From Sabellastarte sp. h YS-2021 (taxonomy: Eukaryota > Annelida > Polychaeta > Sabellida > Sabellidae): a DNA stretch of 64,000 bases. Below the pieces are notes generated by a model, which did not search any database, was not told where the DNA came from, and saw nothing but the letters and a program-made list of their open reading frames with translations. The stretch spans positions 47,497,293 to 47,561,292 of the forward strand of contig OZ024927.1 in the NCBI GenBank assembly GCA_964017235.1, written 5' to 3'. A program made the translations under genes and the position numbers. Positions 44,500 to 56,224 of this stretch are shown piece by piece; positions within the stretch are counted from its first letter, which is position 1; each line of letters begins with the position of its first letter.

Positions 44500-45060
44500 T
44501 ATGAAATGTCAAAGCAGTCTATAGGAAATCATAGGCTAGGAATCTTCTGGTGTGATCAGATTTGACCTTGGGCCCCTCCTTCAAGGTCAAACAAGGATAG
44601 CCAAATATAAAAGTGCTTATAACTCGCTTATTATTGGTCCTAGAGGTTTGCAATGTGAAAACAACCTATAGGAAATCATGGGCTAGGATTCTTCTGATGT
44701 GATCAGATTTGACCTTGGGCTCCTCCTTCAAGGTCAAACGACTGTGATAGCCAAATGTAAAAGTGCTTAAAACTCGCTTATTATTGGTCCTAGAGGTTTG
44801 CAATGTGAAATCAACTTATAGGAAATCATGGGCTAGGAATCCTCTGATATGTTTAGATTTGACCTTGGGCCCCTCCTTCAAGGTCAAACGAGGATAGCCA
44901 AATGTAAAAGTGCTTATAACTCACTTATTATTGGTCCTAGAGGTTTGAAATGTAAAACAAACCTATAGGAAATCATGGGCTGGGACTCTACTTTTGTGGT
45001 CTAGGAATCTATTGTGGGCTAGGAATCTTCTGATGTGGTTAGATTTGACTTTGGGCCCCT
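44500..45060 (+). repeat. R2 tandem repeat, about 148-bp units
   Basis: Units share AAAAGTGCTTATAACTCGCT, TTATTATTGGTCCTAGAGG, TATAGGAAATCATGGGCT and CCTTCAAGGTCAAACGAGG. These words recur at about 148-bp intervals (for example TCAAGGTCAAA near 44,580, 44,730 and 44,878). The last unit is scrambled by a short internal duplication (44,975-45,030). Confidence 0.88.
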
Positions 45061-45194
45061 GTTTTTCAAAAATGTGGGAACTTTTCCAGGTTTGAACTTT
45101 CCAGGGATTTCTATACATTTTATCCTTTTTATACGCCTCCTTGAAGGTGAAACAACATTTCTAAAACCCTAAACTGCCTTAACCTCTTTTGTGT

Positions 45195-45840
45195 GTGGAC
45201 CTTTGCCCACAAGGACTCTTGCCCACAGGACCTTTGCCCATAAAGGACTTTGCCCACCACATTTTTACAGGGGAGGAACTTTGTATAAAATAATGATATG
45301 AAATAATATCCAAAGAATTAGCTTTTTAATTTTTTATTGAAGTATAAGTGTACAATATCTACCATATTAAAGGTCAGCTTATTATATTATCGAATTTTAA
45401 GTATGTAATGTAATAATATTCTCAATGACTGTTGGAGTTTCTTGAAACCTTTTTTGTATATATGCATTCTTCATTGCAAAGGTTTTGGCCACCTCTGGTA
45501 TTGTTATTGTTTCCATTTTGCAGTACTATGTAAATCTATCAACAGTGTATTAAATGCTAATGAAATCAAATTGCATACTTTATATAGTGCAACTTTAGTT
45601 CAGTTAATGTTTATCTCTTTCAACACTATATATCCTGAGTAGTTATCTAAATGGAGGATTGATTAATTGATCAATTGATTGATAAAAAATGAAAATGTCT
45701 ATGTGGTTAGAAAAATTTCTATTGTGGGTGAACATCCTACCCTGTCAGATTGTTGTGGGTAGAAAAGTTCCTTGTTGGCAAAGTGCCTGTGGATAGAGTT
45801 TGCATTGGGCAAAGTTCTTGTGGGCAAAGTTCCTGGATTC
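45195..45840. repeat. Fold-back element with CTTTGCCCACAAGG end repeats
   Basis: The left side (45,205-45,265) has four tandem words like CTTTGCCCACAAGGA. The right side (45,745-45,838) has the reverse complement in several copies (AGTTCCTTGTTGGCAAAG, GGGCAAAGTTCTTGTGGGCA). The AT-rich middle (45,270-45,700) has no coding pattern. It looks like a small fold-back or MITE-type element. I saw no clear target duplication. Confidence 0.6.
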
Positions 45841-46060
45841 GTATCAGTCGTCTGGGGATACCATTTTGCTTTCAAAATAAAAATATTGTAGATTGAATTA
45901 CTCAAATTCTTATATAAGTGGTTGATTATGTTTTCCCTCAAAATAATTTCACACAGGAGGGGTCCCATGACAAAAATACCCAGTGAAAACATGTTGCGTG
46001 AGTGATGACCTGTCTGGGGATATGTTTGCGCCAAGTTGGCCCAATCTAGTTTAACACACC
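45836..46060 (+). repeat. End module of the 4,560-5,071 repeat family
   Basis: GTCTGGGGATACCA (about 45,860), then GCGTGAGTGATGACCTGTCT and GTTGGCCCAATCTAGTTTAA (about 46,035-46,054), matching 4,890-5,071 in order and orientation. Confidence 0.7.
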
Positions 46061-46954
46061 TAATATGTTTACATCAAGTGACATATTGTGTTGCCCTTTC
46101 ATAAGAAATAAACGGCATTGGCTTTGGTTAAGACCTTTATATTGTGACTTTCCTCATCCCTGCCTAGCAAATGTTTAGATATCCCCATCCCTCCTTACTA
46201 AACCTATACTGGTCATGTGACTACAAACAACATTGGGTGTCCGTGTACTGTTTCAGTTTCGGCTATACACCCTTCAATACTGCTGTGACTGGACTGTTTT
46301 TGGCCCTGTACCAGCACAAGTTACATAATAAGGGTGTTCCACTGGAGCAGACTTGTTGGAAACTAGGTATTTTTTGAGGGTCCGGAGCAATGTTTACAGA
46401 GTTGTTTAGGGTTGGTTGTAGTTTCACGGGTTGTGGTGAATCGGCAAAATATCAAACATATTTAATATTACACCAACCCTCCATGACTGTATCTGGAGTT
46501 TGGTTTGGCCCACCTTGAAACCATCCTAGCATGGATTTTTACGGCTTGCTGGTCACATTTCCCATCTTGTCATATACTATAACTGTCTTGCAGAACTTCC
46601 CAGCCTCGTGGTTAAGTACCAGGACTCCAGCTCCTGACAGGCTGTACACACCAACGACCCTACTTAAAAGCAAATTGGCCTGTTGTAAACATAATCAACC
46701 TGACTTGGATGCTTCCTGTCAAGTGTTGGTAGCATCTAAGCAGGACAAGCCGAGAACATATCGCAATAAGTCGTAAACAGAAAAGAGGGTAGGCGGCTAC
46801 AGCAACAAACCAGTAACTGTGGACTAGGTGGCTTCATTTTACCGACCTATTGCCTGTCGGTCATGGAATCTCTGTATAAGGTGAGTTGGTTTGCACAATC
46901 AGTCATTTGGTATCTGGCATCTGACGGATTATATCTGGCAGCTTTTCAAGATAG
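46061..46954. other. Spacer of about 0.9 kb, no recognisable gene
   Basis: Composition is less AT-rich than the neighbouring repeats, and there are two short plus-strand frames (46,171-46,377 and 46,531-46,776). Neither shows a family I recognise, a splice-site pattern I trust, or a repeat seen elsewhere in the window. It could be unique host DNA or a decayed element. Confidence 0.4.
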
Positions 46955-47544
46955 GATTTTTTTACCCCAGAGCCCTTCAGGGCTGTCAGGAGATTTTCAC
47001 CCATGGTGTCCGGATGGATGGGGGTCGGTGGGAAAAAGGTTGTTCGGGCTGTATCTCGGAAACCATGAGGTGAACAAAGTTGATACTTGGTAAAGACATT
47101 GGTTGGAGGTGCAGGTATGCAACGTCATGCTGCAACCTTGATTTGACCTTGCTGTAATCACCTTGACCTATAAAATCTTGTCTGGGCTATATCTTGGAAA
47201 CCGCAAGGTGTAGGAAGTTGAAATTTGTAAGAGACATTGGATAGGGGTTGTAGGTGTGCAATATTATTGTGTAACCTTGATTGACCTTGCTGTAGTGACT
47301 TTGACTACAGCCTATAAAACCTTCTACAGGCTATATCTCAGAAACTGTAAGGTGTGGGAAGTTGATACTTGGTGGGGACATTTGTTGTAGGTGTGCAACA
47401 TCATGGCGTGACATTGATTTGACCTTACTGTAGTGACCTTGACCTATAATTTCTTGTCCTGGCTATATCTTAGCAACTATAAGGTGTAGGAAGCGGATAG
47501 TTGGTAGGGACATTGCCTCAGGGTTGTTGTGCATCATAATGTTT
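46955..47544 (+). repeat. R3 tandem repeat array (first copy)
   Basis: Begins TTTTTTACCCCAGAGCCC. Four units of about 130-145 bp follow, each with GGCT(A/G)TATCT..GAAAC, GGAAGTTGATACTTGGT and GACATTGG, then TTGATTTGACCTTGCTG and GTGACCTTGACCTATAAAA. Each unit holds a TGACCTTGACCT word. Confidence 0.82.
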
Positions 47545-48209
47545 ACCCCACAGCCCTGTGGCTGTCAGGATGGGACGGGCGGGCGGCCAGATGGGCAGGC
47601 GGCAGGAAAAGTTTGTCCGGCGTGTATCTCAGAAACTTTAAGGTATAGGAAGTTGATACTTGGTAGGGACATTGGTTAGGGGGTGTAGGTGTCCAACGTC
47701 ATGGTGTGAGCTTGATTTGACCTTGCCGCAGTGACCTTGATTTTGAAAATCTTGTTCAGGTTATATCTCGGAAACCGTAAGGTGTAGGAAGTTGATACTT
47801 GGTAAGGACATTGGCTAGGGGGTGTAGGTGTGCAACGTCATGATGTGACCTTGATTTGACATTTGACCTTGCCGTAGTGACCTTGACTTTTAAAATTTTG
47901 TCCAGGTAATATATCTAAAACTGTCGAGTGTAGGAAGTTGATAGTTGGTAGGGACATTGCTTAGGCGTTGTAGGTGTGCATCATAGTTTTTAGTTTACTG
48001 ATTAATGCTGTCATCTTGCTACTGAATTGTCTTGTTTTAATACTTTATCTTAGCATACATTTTGTTTCTTTTAGATGTATTTTCTCTACTTAAACATCAT
48101 TTAGACCTTAATATAACTGACACTGCTCTGAACGTATCCTGATCCTTTTGTTGTTTTGCTACTTCTATATCTCATGGTGTTGAAAACTATTCCCCCAGGC
48201 TGTGGGGTA
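47545..48209 (+). mobile_element. R3 element bounded by perfect 12-bp inverted repeats
   Basis: TACCCCACAGCC (47,545-47,556) and its exact reverse complement GGCTGTGGGGTA (48,198-48,209) bound about 665 bp. The interior holds three R3 tandem units and a unique AT-rich tail. The tail (about 47,991-48,090) is repeated just outside the right end at about 48,228-48,317, ending where DIRS A-4 begins. It is a short non-autonomous element with tandem core repeats. No superfamily can be given. Confidence 0.7.
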
Positions 48210-48317
48210 CGGGTATCTCTGATGCTATTTTTAGTTTTCTGATTTATGTCATCTTGCTCTTGAATTTACTTGTTTTCATACTTTATCTTTACATACATTT
48301 TCTTTCTCTTACATGTT

Positions 48318-48520
48318 ATTTTATTGCGTTAATACATTCTATCCAATGGACAATTGCTAAGCCGTTCGGCACAGACCGGCCCGCCAAACGACACAAAAAG
48401 TCGCCTTATATATGTCCATCGTACTTCCTTGCTGTCTAGGCAATGCGACGTAATAGCATCGTTTTTGTTTGGCACGTGACTGTGTAGACGGACTTTTGTC
48501 TTTTTGTCACAAGTTTTATA
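48318..48520 (+). repeat. Left inverted terminal repeat of DIRS copy A-4
   Basis: TTTTATTGCGTTAATACATT, CCAATGGACAATTGCTAAGC and GACCGGCCCGCCAAACGACA, in the same order as A-3. The CRE-like word is diverged here (GCGACGTAATAGCATCG near 48,445). Confidence 0.82.
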
Positions 48521-48591
48521 TTTGGTGAATATTCTTCAAGAAGTGAACTTCATTTGGATATTTAGTGATTTAGTGAGTATTGTACACAAAC

Positions 48592-50479
48592 ATGGCGTCT
48601 CCTGGTCAGAGAAGAGGGGTTTGTGGACATGCTATGGCGTGTTTTGATTAACACACTCATTGTGCTCGCTGTAGAGAGAAGAAGGGTTCTGACCCCGGTG
48701 TCAAATTAAACGTTTGTCCCTCATGTAATATTCTCACTGAAGATCAAAAACTTAGATTGGCCACTCCCGTTTATCAAAAGAAGAAAGAAAAACGGGAATT
48801 GAAAGCTCAGACTGGTGATACCACCCTAGTAGACCTGTCCTTTATATCAGTCCTGGGTGTACCAGTGGAAGGTGGGGATAAAAGCTCAGAAGAGGCGAGT
48901 AGCACCCCTGTGGTCACAAAAACCAAGAAGAATGCTGAGAGCTTGGAAAGTGTGGAAGTAGCGCTACTATAGCCGCAAAAACCAAGAAAGTAAAATCCCC
49001 AGAAGTTCCAGTGGCTAAGGACAAGAGAAAGAAACGTCATTCTTCACCGGCCAAATCTACCAAGGGATCCACAGAGAGCAAGCTGGAGGCTATGGATCTT
49101 AAGTGGTTGGAGAGATTCAGTAGATTAGAAGCCATGTTACTCTCAAAGGCTTTCAAGCAGCCAGAACCTTCATTCCAGCTGGTTAAAATCACTCCAGTGA
49201 AACCTCCACCAGCCGGACTGCTGATGTTACAGAACCCTTCTTTGCTCCGACTCAACCGGCCGGCCAACCACAACAACAACAACCACAGCAACTTTCTACT
49301 GACCAATCTCTTACCGGCCCGGCTTACAGTCAACTGGCCAGCACTCCTGGTGTAGTTCTGGATCAGCAGTCTGATTCCGAAATGGATACTGATTTTGCCT
49401 CAGATACTGAATCTTTGTCATGTGTTACCGGCCAGACAGAAGAAGGTGAGCTCTCAGATATTGAACACGATCTCTCCCTTACTGACAATGACCAGGCACT
49501 GTCTGAGGAACAGAATTATAGGGAGACAATGCAAGGTATTCGATCACATATGGGGTGGTCACACATCCATGACGTGGATTCTGCTCTCTCCAGTTCTGAA
49601 GACAATCCTTTCGCAGCTCCCAAGCAGCATCCCACTGGCAAGATCAGTGTTAACCTACCCACTGCTACGTGATCAGTTTATGAAACCGGCTAAATCTCAG
49701 GTTAAGTGGTATGGCCTGCATCCCAGTCAAGATAGGCCGGATGAATCCATCTCATCCTGGCATAGTGACACTGCAAAACTGAATAGTACTTAAGCAGAAT
49801 TGCCAGGTCTTCAGGGTTAACTACACCAGCACCAGCCTCTCATGCCATCTCACAGGACATACTCAGGAGATGGGAGAAAAGTGCTGGGGAAGCTACTTAT
49901 ATTTGTAACCAGGCAACTGGTCTAAGTAGATGTTTGAATAAAGTACAACAGGGCATGTCCTTTCAGTTGAAAGTTATACAAGGTGAACACAGCAAAGGGA
50001 AGTCGGCTGACAAGGTCAGTGGGGCTACGGAGGAGCTACAGCACCTTATGCTCTTCAACTCCTCAATATCCCATTTATGGCAAAGACAATGGAATTTTGC
50101 CTTTGTCAGTATGTACAACTTTACGCTGACTAGACGGGATGTGTATCTTGCCCATGTGAAATCCTCAATTAAACCAGATACTTTGGCTGCCTTACGTGAG
50201 GCCCCACTGGCATCAGCCACTCTTTTTCTGGATACTATCCTGAGGAAAGCAGAAGAGGACATCTCAAAGTTTGAGGACATAGGTCACTCCCACGCTAGCT
50301 CGGCCAGTCGCAAGTATAACCGTTACAACCCTTATAAGAGGTCAGACAAGTCTTATTCGGATGCTAAGTTTGTTACACCAGCCTGGAAAAACATTGGTAG
50401 GGTACAAAAGAAAAAGAGCAGGATACAAGCTGCAAAATATTCATCACGACAGGCAAAGGGTCAGTCTTCCTTTAAATGA
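48592..50479 (+). pseudogene. DIRS family A gag region (copy A-4), broken
   Basis: ATGGCGTCTCCTGG start at 48,592, a Cys/His cluster (RRGVCGHAM...HCARC, then CPSCN), Lys-rich linker, acidic ELSDIEHDLSL segment, the SEEQNYRETMQGIRSHMGWSH block (about 49,502-49,565) and the capsid-like C-terminal part to 50,479. It matches A-3 gag in content and order. Several breaks. Confidence 0.82.
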
Positions 50480-50539
50480 AAATAAAAGTATAATTTCAGT
50501 GGATCCAGGAAGACTGACCGGAAACAGACAGACAATAAA

Positions 50540-52450
50540 CACTGTTTATCCAGACTCAAAATGTGTAAACTCAGCTGTTGCTTCTCATGTACTTATTGTG
50601 TCAGGGCAGCTGCAAAAGAAGGCTTAAGTCACGTTATTGTCAAACAAAACCAAAGTCAGTCATTAAAATATGTGAACAATGTTTCCTGTGTAGATCACTT
50701 GTGTTCTCTCAAACTTGTACCAAATGTCAGACCTGTTGTACCATATCTGCCTGTAGGGGCCAGAGTAAATCAATTTTGGGAAACTTGGGCAGCCCTAGGA
50801 GCTGGTCTGAAGGTCATTCAAATCTTGAGAGACGGCTACACTCTATCCTTTCAAACCAGACCCAACTTGACTAAGTTACCAACAATCATCAACTGCTATG
50901 TACATCCTAGCAGAAACCTCTACCTGTTAGAGGCATTGCATCAGCTGACAAACAAAATCACAGGTCAGAAATCAAGAATCTCTGAGGTTTTACAACAGAC
51001 TATTTTTAGTCCCAAAGCCAAACAACAAATGGTGACCTATTCTGGATCTAAGCAGTCTCAACAATTCCTCAAGGCGGAAAAATTCAAAATGGAGACCCCA
51101 TAAACAACCCAGACCTCCCTACATACAGTGGAGTGGGTGACGTCCATACGCCTACTTCTATATACCCATTCAAAACCAATCAAGGAAATACCTCAGATTT
51201 CATGTACAGGGCAAAACATACCAATTCAAAGCACTTCCGTTTGGTCTGGCCACAGCTCCCCTAGAGTTCCCCATTGTGACCAAAGAGGTCAAGCTGATGG
51301 CCTTGCAGAAGGGTCTAGGTTGCTTAGTAAACATGGAAAAGTCGGAACTGTACCCCAAACAAGTTTTCAATTCCGTAGGCTACCAGCAAGAGGGCAAGGT
51401 CAGACCCACTCTAGACTCGTGGCGGACCTTAACAACAAAAATCAGAGATTTGTTAGCTGGACCAACCCGTCCGGTTTGGCAGCTAATGTCCCTCATAGGG
51501 CTGTTGACAGCCACAGAAAAACAAGTCCACTTAGGTCGGCTTCACATGAGGCCCATAGAGTGGCATCTCAAAAACAATTGGAGGGTCGCCGAATCACTAG
51601 AAAAGGTGATACAGTGGTGGCTGGAGGAAAACAATATGCTTCAAGGTCAACCATTGCACCTATTAAAACATGCTCTGCAACGGTTTACCAACGCATCAAA
51701 AGAAGGCTGGGGCGCTCACTTAAACCACTACACAGCAAGGGGAATCTGGTCCTTCCAAGAAAGCAGATTACACATCAACTACCTGGAACTAAAGGCGGTC
51801 TTTTGGCCCTAAAAGAGTTCCAAGACCTCTGCCAGGACAACACCACTGCCAGGCAGTTCTTATAGCCACAGACAACACCACAGTGGTTGCCTATATAAAC
51901 AAGGAGGGGGGGATGAGGTCGGGCCCTCTGTGTGCCCTTCTGTGGAGAATCCTGACCTGGCGCACCAACAAACAGGTTACTCTCAAAGCCTGACACATCC
52001 CAGTCCGACTGAATGTAGTAGCAGACAAGCTATCCAGGCTAGGCCAGACTATTCAAACAGAATGGTCTTTCCTTCCAGAGGTTTTCCAGGCAATATGCAA
52101 CAGGTGGCACCAGAAATAGATAGACCTTTTTGCGACAAGGTTCAACAACAAGTTGGTTCAATTTGTATCACCAGTGCCGGATCCCCTGGCTTGGGCAGTA
52201 GACACACTCAGCCTGCCATGGGAGGACCTGGATCCCTATGCCTTTCCCCCCAACAGCCATTTTGGCTAAAGTTGTGGAGAAGTTGCAGGACTCCCCATGC
52301 AGCAGAATCATTCTGATTGCTCCGGGGTGGCCCAACATTTTCTGGTTCTCGGATCTAGTAACCATGTCCAGTCAGATTCCACTGAGCTTGCCCAATCTCC
52401 CCAATCTGCTCACCCAACTGCTCAACCAGACTCCTCCCAGGAATCTCTTA
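50540..52450 (+). pseudogene. DIRS family A RT / RNase H region (copy A-4), broken
   Basis: Cysteine-rich leader (50,560-50,610), VGARVNQFWETWAALGAGLK (about 50,752-50,810), FKALPFGLATAPLEF-like RT block (about 51,220-51,270), RNase H (FTNASKEGWGAHLN near 51,684-51,725, ATDNTTVVAYINKEGG near 51,864-51,912). The RT catalytic block is not recognisable in this copy. Multiple breaks. Confidence 0.82.
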
Positions 52451-52459
52451 AACTTAAAT

Positions 52460-53495
52460 CTGCACTCATGGTTCCTAGAGCCTCAGCAATCAAAGAACAG
52501 GGCTTCCCTGAGGCAGTGGCGGCAAGAATTGAGGCTCCTCAAAGAGGATTTTCCAGATCAGTCTATGAAGCAAAGTGGGCCATTTTTACAAAGTGGTGCC
52601 TCAATAATAAGGTGGACTTCAGGGCACCCCCTATAAAATCGATTGCTGACATCCTCCTGTACCTATTTCAAGACCGGAAGTTACATCCCCGTACCATTGA
52701 CGGTCACAGGTCAGCCATCGCTGATAAACTGGGGGACCTGGACAGTTTCCATAGAGACAGACCCAAGGGGCGGAGAGGTATCCCCTCCTGGAACCTTTGC
52801 CTGGTTTTACACCAGCTAACAAAACCCCCATTTGAACCACTAAAGGAAGCGTCCACGAAGCTTTTGACCTTCAAAACTGTCTTTCCATTAGCCCTAGGGT
52901 AGGGAAAGCACAGAAGTGAGATTCACGCCTGGCAGAACAGGAATATCAGACACCAGGCCGACTGGTCAAAAGTGTCACTGTTCCGGTCACCCAGTTTTCT
53001 TTCCAAGAATCAACTGGCCAAAGAGGGTCAGGGCAGTGTGGCTCCAGTGGTCATTCCAGCCCTGGCCCAAATTCTGGACAAGTCCCTCAAATCTGATAAG
53101 TTTCTCTCTGTCCAGTCAGAGCACTACGCTACTATTTGGACAGGACCTCCGATATCAGGCAGAACAGAGTTAGTCTTTGTCTCCTTTAAGAAAGGCTTTG
53201 ACAAGGACATCTCACCTGCCACTATCTCCTCATGGATCAAGCAGACTGTGATCCTATGCTATGAGCTCTCTGATCAGGAGGCCCTCTCCTTACATCAGGT
53301 TAAAGCCCATGATGTTAGGGTCTTTGCTGCTTCTAAGCCTTCCAGTCCGGAGTCTCCTTGGAACAAATCTTATCAGCCTGTCACTGGAAGACGCATAACA
53401 CCTTCACCCAGTTCCATCTGAAGGATGTGGCTTGGGCTGATTCAGAGCTCTTCCATTTGGGCCCAATGGTGGCTGCTCAGCTGGCCCACAAATAG
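52460..53495 (+). pseudogene. DIRS family A tyrosine recombinase region (copy A-4), broken
   Basis: AIKEQGFPEAVAARIEAPQRG and YEAKWAIFTKWC (52,484-52,600), DRKLHPRTIDGHRSAIADKLG (about 52,670-52,730), a GLG-x-HRSEIHAWQN-like first-Arg block near 52,900-52,940, then VKAHDVRVFAASK (about 53,300-53,335) and a CH-x-K...FTQFHLKDVAWADSE-like tail. Same family as A-3, several breaks. Confidence 0.82.
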
Positions 53496-53834
53496 CCCTT
53501 GGGTTGAGGGGATTTGTGTATATGTACATAATATAGTTAAGTGTTACATGTACATAGTTTTTTCAAAAAAAGACGAACTCTGATGTGCTTCCTTCGGGAA
53601 GTTTATTTATCTTCTGGGACTGAACTCATCCCTCCTTTCCCCTACCTCAGAGGAGGTCTGTAAAACAGGGGGGGGGGGGACCACATTGGTACACTCCCGG
53701 CAATCCGGGTTTGGTTAACCGACTCTAGGCCTACAGGCTTACTAACTTAGTCAACTGAAACCTTAGGTCAAAATTTGTTTTCGTTATGGGTTCACGTAAA
53801 GTCCCTAGTAACTTACCCGCCTACCAAGTGGTAA

Positions 53835-54006
53835 TTATTCAGAAATTGTCCATTGGATAGGATGTGTTAACGCAATAAAATTGCAAATTTAATAAGTAAG
53901 TTAAATTTTTATAAGTTAATACCCCATCCAATGGACAGGCAAGGCCCTCCCAACTGGCCCCGCTATCAGCTTACTAGGGTCTTAATATGTTTAGACAATG
54001 AAAAAG
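53835..54006. repeat. DIRS family A right terminal repeat and partial complementary region (A-4)
   Basis: GAAATTGTCCATTGGATAGG (about 53,841), AACGCAATAAAATTGC, and the inverted partner CCATCCAATGGACAGG (about 53,923). Complementary-region sequence continues to about 54,006 and then stops. Confidence 0.82.
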
Positions 54007-54009
54007 TTG

Positions 54010-55420
54010 TATGTACACAGATCATAAAAATATGAAGGCAATTGCTTTCATCAGTGAATATCAGTATATTGCTGTGTAAATTTAGAGGCAATATATTTCT
54101 CTTGAAAATAAGGTAATTTTATTTCACTTTAAAATATTTATAAATGTTAAATATGGCCATGAGAAATGATGAACGAAGGTTGCACGGGAGGCCACACGAA
54201 AAGTACCGACTGACACATTACAGTACACAGATCTCAAACATTTGAACTGAAGGCAATATATTTTCGTATTTTAAATGAAATTGTTGAATATTTTATAAAA
54301 ATACTTCCAGTTTGCTGTGGCAAATATCCATGAACAATATTTTATAAAATCCAAATATATTATATGAACTAGTTTGCTAATCTTATTTTACACGTTTCCA
54401 CACTTCAAACTTAAAATATGTGTCCTCCCTTCAAAATCCAGATTAAAATGCGCAGTTTACAGATAGCGACCCCTCTATTTACAAACCTTGATATGAAGCC
54501 TTATAAACCTAAATGAAGACTTCACAGGACGCTACACGAAAAGTATGGACTGTCACACGTATGTACAGACCACGAAAATAGGAAGGCAATTGATTTTCTT
54601 ATTTTAAATTAAATTGTTGAATATTTGAGGAAAAATACAGTTTGCTTGTGTGAAATATCTGTGTAACAATATTTTATAAAATCCAAATAGGTTTAAAATT
54701 TAAAAATGAACTACATTGAAGTATATGTACACTCACAGAGTGAAGGGAATACGAGGCCACGATGGGTTTCCAGCAGTATTTTACTGTCGCCTACTGTTGA
54801 CGTCTTCTTACAATGAAAACCAAATAAAATATCAAATGCTGGTAGTTGTACACAAGGATACATGGGTTTCCAGCATTAATTTGCAAATATATGATCCAAC
54901 AATAATTTACTGTCACCTCATCTACTGTCTTCTAGCAGTATAAAACAGATGAAATGGCTGCTACATGTATGTATAGACCACGAAAGCATGAAGGAAGGCA
55001 ATTGATTTTCTTATTTCAAATGAAATTGTTGGATATTTTATCAAAATACTACACTTTGGTTGTGTAAAATATCCGTATAACAATATTTTATAAAATCCAA
55101 ATAGATTTATTAAATGAACTACGATGTACTAGTTTGCTCATCCGATGTGTACTCTTCAAACTTAAAATATGTCTTCTCCCTTCAAAATCCAAATTCAAAC
55201 TGCATAGTTACAGATAAACCCCTATTTATAAGCATATATTTAGAAACGTAAAAAATAAGGTAATTTTATTTCACTTTAAAATATTTATAAATGTTAAATG
55301 TTATGGCCACGAGAAATATTGACGAAGACTGCACAGGATGCAGCTGAATATTTTATAAAAATACTTACAGTTAGCTAGTTTCAAATATCCATATAACAAT
55401 TATGTCTGTAACCATCTTTG
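54010..55420 (+). repeat. AT-rich degenerate tandem repeats, about 340-410 bp spacing
   Basis: Words such as GAAGGCAATTGATTTTCTTA, AAATGAAATTGTTGAATATT, CAATATTTTATAAAATCCAA and TAATTTTATTTCACTTTAAA recur (near 54,025, 54,255, 54,583 and 54,990; and 54,114 and 55,260). CACGAAAAGTA...GACTG(A/T)CACA words are also repeated (54,195 and 54,536). Long, old tandem units. No coding pattern. Confidence 0.65.
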
Positions 55421-55528
55421 CAAATGGGTGATAGTTAAGAGACCTTAATTCCCTGTGCTGTCCAAAGATTTGACTCCGTCTTTGGCAGAAAGCCAGCCAC
55501 TGCACCCTTGTTTTAAAATATTGCTTTG

Positions 55529-55763
55529 CGGGCCACGGTGTTGCAGTAGTAGCACACTGGTTCTCAACTCTGTGGTAAGAGGTTCAAGCCACGGGCCCTG
55601 TGTGGGAAAACTGTTAGTTTCTTACCAATGGTCGGAAGTTTTCATTTGATAAGTACAAAAATTGGACCAACTGTATGTACTAGTTTCCTCTGCCCATAAA
55701 ACTACCAGTTGTGATATGACCTTTACAGTGTTGAAAGCGACGTTTAATAATAATAATAATAAT
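55529..55763 (+). mobile_element. tRNA-derived SINE (copy 3, old)
   Basis: A diverged member of the same SINE family: head GGGCCACGGTGTTGCAGTAG, a decayed B box (GGTTCAAGCC, about 55,581-55,590), body TTTCCTCTGCCC and tail TGATATGACC...GTGTTGAAAGCGACGTTTAA, ending in an (ATA)n run (55,747-55,763). No clear target duplication. Much older than the copies at 5,167 and 8,889. Confidence 0.85.
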
Positions 55764-55859
55764 TAATAAATTCCAAGAAATATTTGAAAAAAAATCGTCA
55801 CTCCAGTTGGATGAGATGGATATATGTTTTTATATTTCTTGGAAAGTTAACATAATTGT

Positions 55860-56222
55860 ATCCACAGGATAGCATCTGGTGGATACTATGATTTCGTTTT
55901 GTTACACCACTGCAGTGTGTAGAGAAATTTCACTGTTACTGCTCTAACAAAAAAAATATTAGAGCTAGCTTTCTCAAATTTGCAGGATATATTCATAACC
56001 ATAAAATCTTGCCTGGAAATATTTTTGGCCTCATTTTGAAAAACAAGATGGCCACCACAGGCATTTTTCCAACTTCCATCAAGAACTTTTGTTGGCCCTT
56101 TGTTGAGCAAAGGATATTATTGCGAGACATCTCACATTCACAAGATATGTTCCTCAATACAAAATCTTGACTGGGAATTTTTGGCCTCATTTTGAAAAAC
56201 AAGATAGCTGCCATGGGCGTTT
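55860..56222 (+). repeat. R5 repeat, two about 150-bp units
   Basis: TTTTGGCCTCATTTTGAAAA plus ACAAGATGGCC/ACAAGATAGCTGCC occurs at about 56,026 and 56,178, each preceded by a CACAAGATATGTTCCTCAATAC- or GCAGGATATATTCATAACC-like word and AAAATCTTG. It leads directly into the R2 array. Confidence 0.7.
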
Positions 56223-56224
56223 CT

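Larger units (their letters stand above)
48318..54006 (+). mobile_element. DIRS retrotransposon, family A, copy A-4
   Basis: Left terminal repeat 48,318-48,520, gag 48,592-50,479, RT/RNase H about 50,540-52,450, recombinase about 52,460-53,495, right repeat and part of the complementary region 53,835-54,006. It is the second nearly full-length A copy (5.7 kb). It is more decayed than A-3, with more breaks and several small internal losses. The complementary region stops at about 54,006, where AT-rich repeats begin. Confidence 0.92.

Noticed and set aside
46171-46776. Two short ORFs as a host gene
   Set aside because: No recognised motif, splice pattern or conservation inside the window; length is within chance expectation.
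55747-55763. (ATA)n run as an independent microsatellite locus
   Set aside because: It is the 3' tail of the old SINE copy 3.
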